Shown: positions 5,524 to 6,063 of the stretch, in pieces | Layout of the letters: each line of letters starts with the position of its first letter | Position numbering within the stretch: the first letter of the stretch is position 1 | Position numbers and translations under genes: made by a program | Notes under the pieces: model-generated | Told to the model about the DNA's origin: nothing | Seen by the model: the letters and a program-made list of their open reading frames with translations, nothing else | The model's database searches: none | Assembly: GCA_030151165.1 (NCBI GenBank) | Contig: JASLEM010000024.1 | Span: 1-6,063 of the forward strand | Length of the DNA stretch: 6,063 nt | Direction: 5' to 3' | Source of the DNA: Burkholderiaceae bacterium | GTDB taxonomy: Bacteria; Pseudomonadota; Gammaproteobacteria; Burkholderiales; Burkholderiaceae

Positions 5524-6063
5524 ACTCGTCCAGCTCGCCCGACCGCACCGCCTCCGCCCGGCTCCTGATCGCCGCGCGCTCCGCCTCGTCGACCCGCGCC
5601 AGGCTCCGGACCTGCATCCGCGTGCGCGCATTGGCCGCCAGCATCGGCTCGTGGCGCATCAGGAAGTCCCAGTACAGCGTGGTGAACGGGCAGGCGCGTT
5701 CGCCGGTGCGCTGGCCGGGGTCGAAGCGGCAGCGGGCGCATAGGCTGCCGGCGCTCATGCGCTCGATGTAGCGACCGCTGGCGATGTAGGGCTTGGTGGC
5801 CATCACGCCGCCGTCGGCGAACTGGCTCATGCCGAGGGTGTTGGGCAGTTCCACCCATTCGAAGGCGTCGATGTACACGCCAAGGTACCAGCCGTGCAGC
5901 GCCTGCGGCGACAGGCCGGCCAATAGCGAAAAATTCCCGATCACCATCAGGCGGTTGATGTGGTGCGCGTGCGCGTGTTCGAGCGACTGGCCGATGGCAG
6001 TCGCCAGGCAGCGCATGCGCGTGTCGCCGGACCAGAACCAGTGCGGCAGCGGCTCCTCGTGGC
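5522..6063 (-). CDS. Iron-sulfur bacterial cryptochrome/photolyase (FeS-BCP), C-terminal part
   Basis: The frame is open from the right edge to the TGA at 5522-5524. It encodes the last 179 or so residues of a protein that is about 500 long in this family (deoxyribodipyrimidine photolyase-related, PhrB of Agrobacterium, CryB of Rhodobacter). Members bind FAD, usually a lumazine antenna and a 4Fe-4S cluster, and repair (6-4) photoproducts in DNA with light. Counting from the Met codon at 6014-6016, visible family stretches are EHAHAHHINRLMVIGNFSLL (13-32), GWYLGVYIDAFEWVELPNT (42-60) and MATKPYIASGRYIERMS (72-88). Cys3, Cys93, Cys96 and Cys109 fit the four cluster ligands (350, 438, 441, 454 in PhrB), with two extra residues before the CxxC. 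His19 falls at the position of PhrB His366, linked to (6-4) repair. The C-terminus (EAVRSGELDE) is complete. It converges on the ars operon and is probably a separate unit. Confidence 0.93.
   Translation of the reverse strand, partial: HEEPLPHWFWSGDTRMRCLATAIGQSLEHAHAHHINRLMVIGNFSLLAGLSPQALHGWYLGVYIDAFEWVELPNTLGMSQFADGGVMATKPYIASGRYIERMSAGSLCARCRFDPGQRTGERACPFTTLYWDFLMRHEPMLAANARTRMQVRSLARVDEAERAAIRSRAEAVRSGELDE

Noticed and set aside
4713..5858. Open frame of about 380 codons on the minus strand opposite arsH and overlapping the photolyase-like gene
   Set aside because: It is a shadow of two real genes in GC-rich DNA. It is His/Arg/Gly-rich with no motif, and both overlapped genes carry catalytic or ligand residues.

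Overview
The window is a GC-rich stretch of bacterial chromosome, densely coding. It most likely comes from a betaproteobacterium of the Burkholderiales. That assignment is an inference from base composition, from protein wording (for example the GatB core and tail), and from the gene order gatB / small exported protein / pyrE / xthA. No rRNA or other direct taxonomic marker is present.

Left part (1-3231), housekeeping. The 3' part of gatB (Asp/Glu-tRNA amidotransferase subunit B) runs in from the left edge. A 123-bp spacer follows, holding small hairpins and a 10-bp direct repeat. Two genes then run leftward and look like one operon: pyrE (orotate phosphoribosyltransferase) and a small secreted protein resembling C-type lysozyme inhibitors. 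xthA (exonuclease III family) starts divergently from pyrE with only 11 bp between the start codons. The xthA TTG start overlaps the pyrE Shine-Dalgarno on the other strand.

Middle part (3270-5456), arsenic resistance. A compact operon arsR-aqpS-arsC-arsH runs rightward, with gaps or overlaps of +2, -8 and -14 nt. This gene order is the one described in Sinorhizobium meliloti, where the aquaglyceroporin AqpS replaces an ArsB/Acr3 pump. ArsC reduces arsenate to arsenite, AqpS lets arsenite leave down its gradient, ArsH is an FMN oxidoreductase acting on organoarsenicals, and ArsR represses the operon. A clear dyad overlaps the predicted -10 element and the arsR start codon. The transcript looks leaderless.

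Right part (5457-6063). After arsH comes what looks like the first 14 codons of a GNAT acetyltransferase. The resemblance stops where the convergent next gene ends. That gene, cut by the window edge, is the C-terminal part of an iron-sulfur bacterial cryptochrome/photolyase (PhrB/CryB type) with all four expected cluster cysteines visible.

I found no tRNA, rRNA, CRISPR array, insertion sequence or origin, and no wholly unknown system. The most interesting items are the pump-less ars operon with its leaderless promoter/operator, the acetyltransferase remnant at its end, and the tight divergent pyrE/xthA start region.
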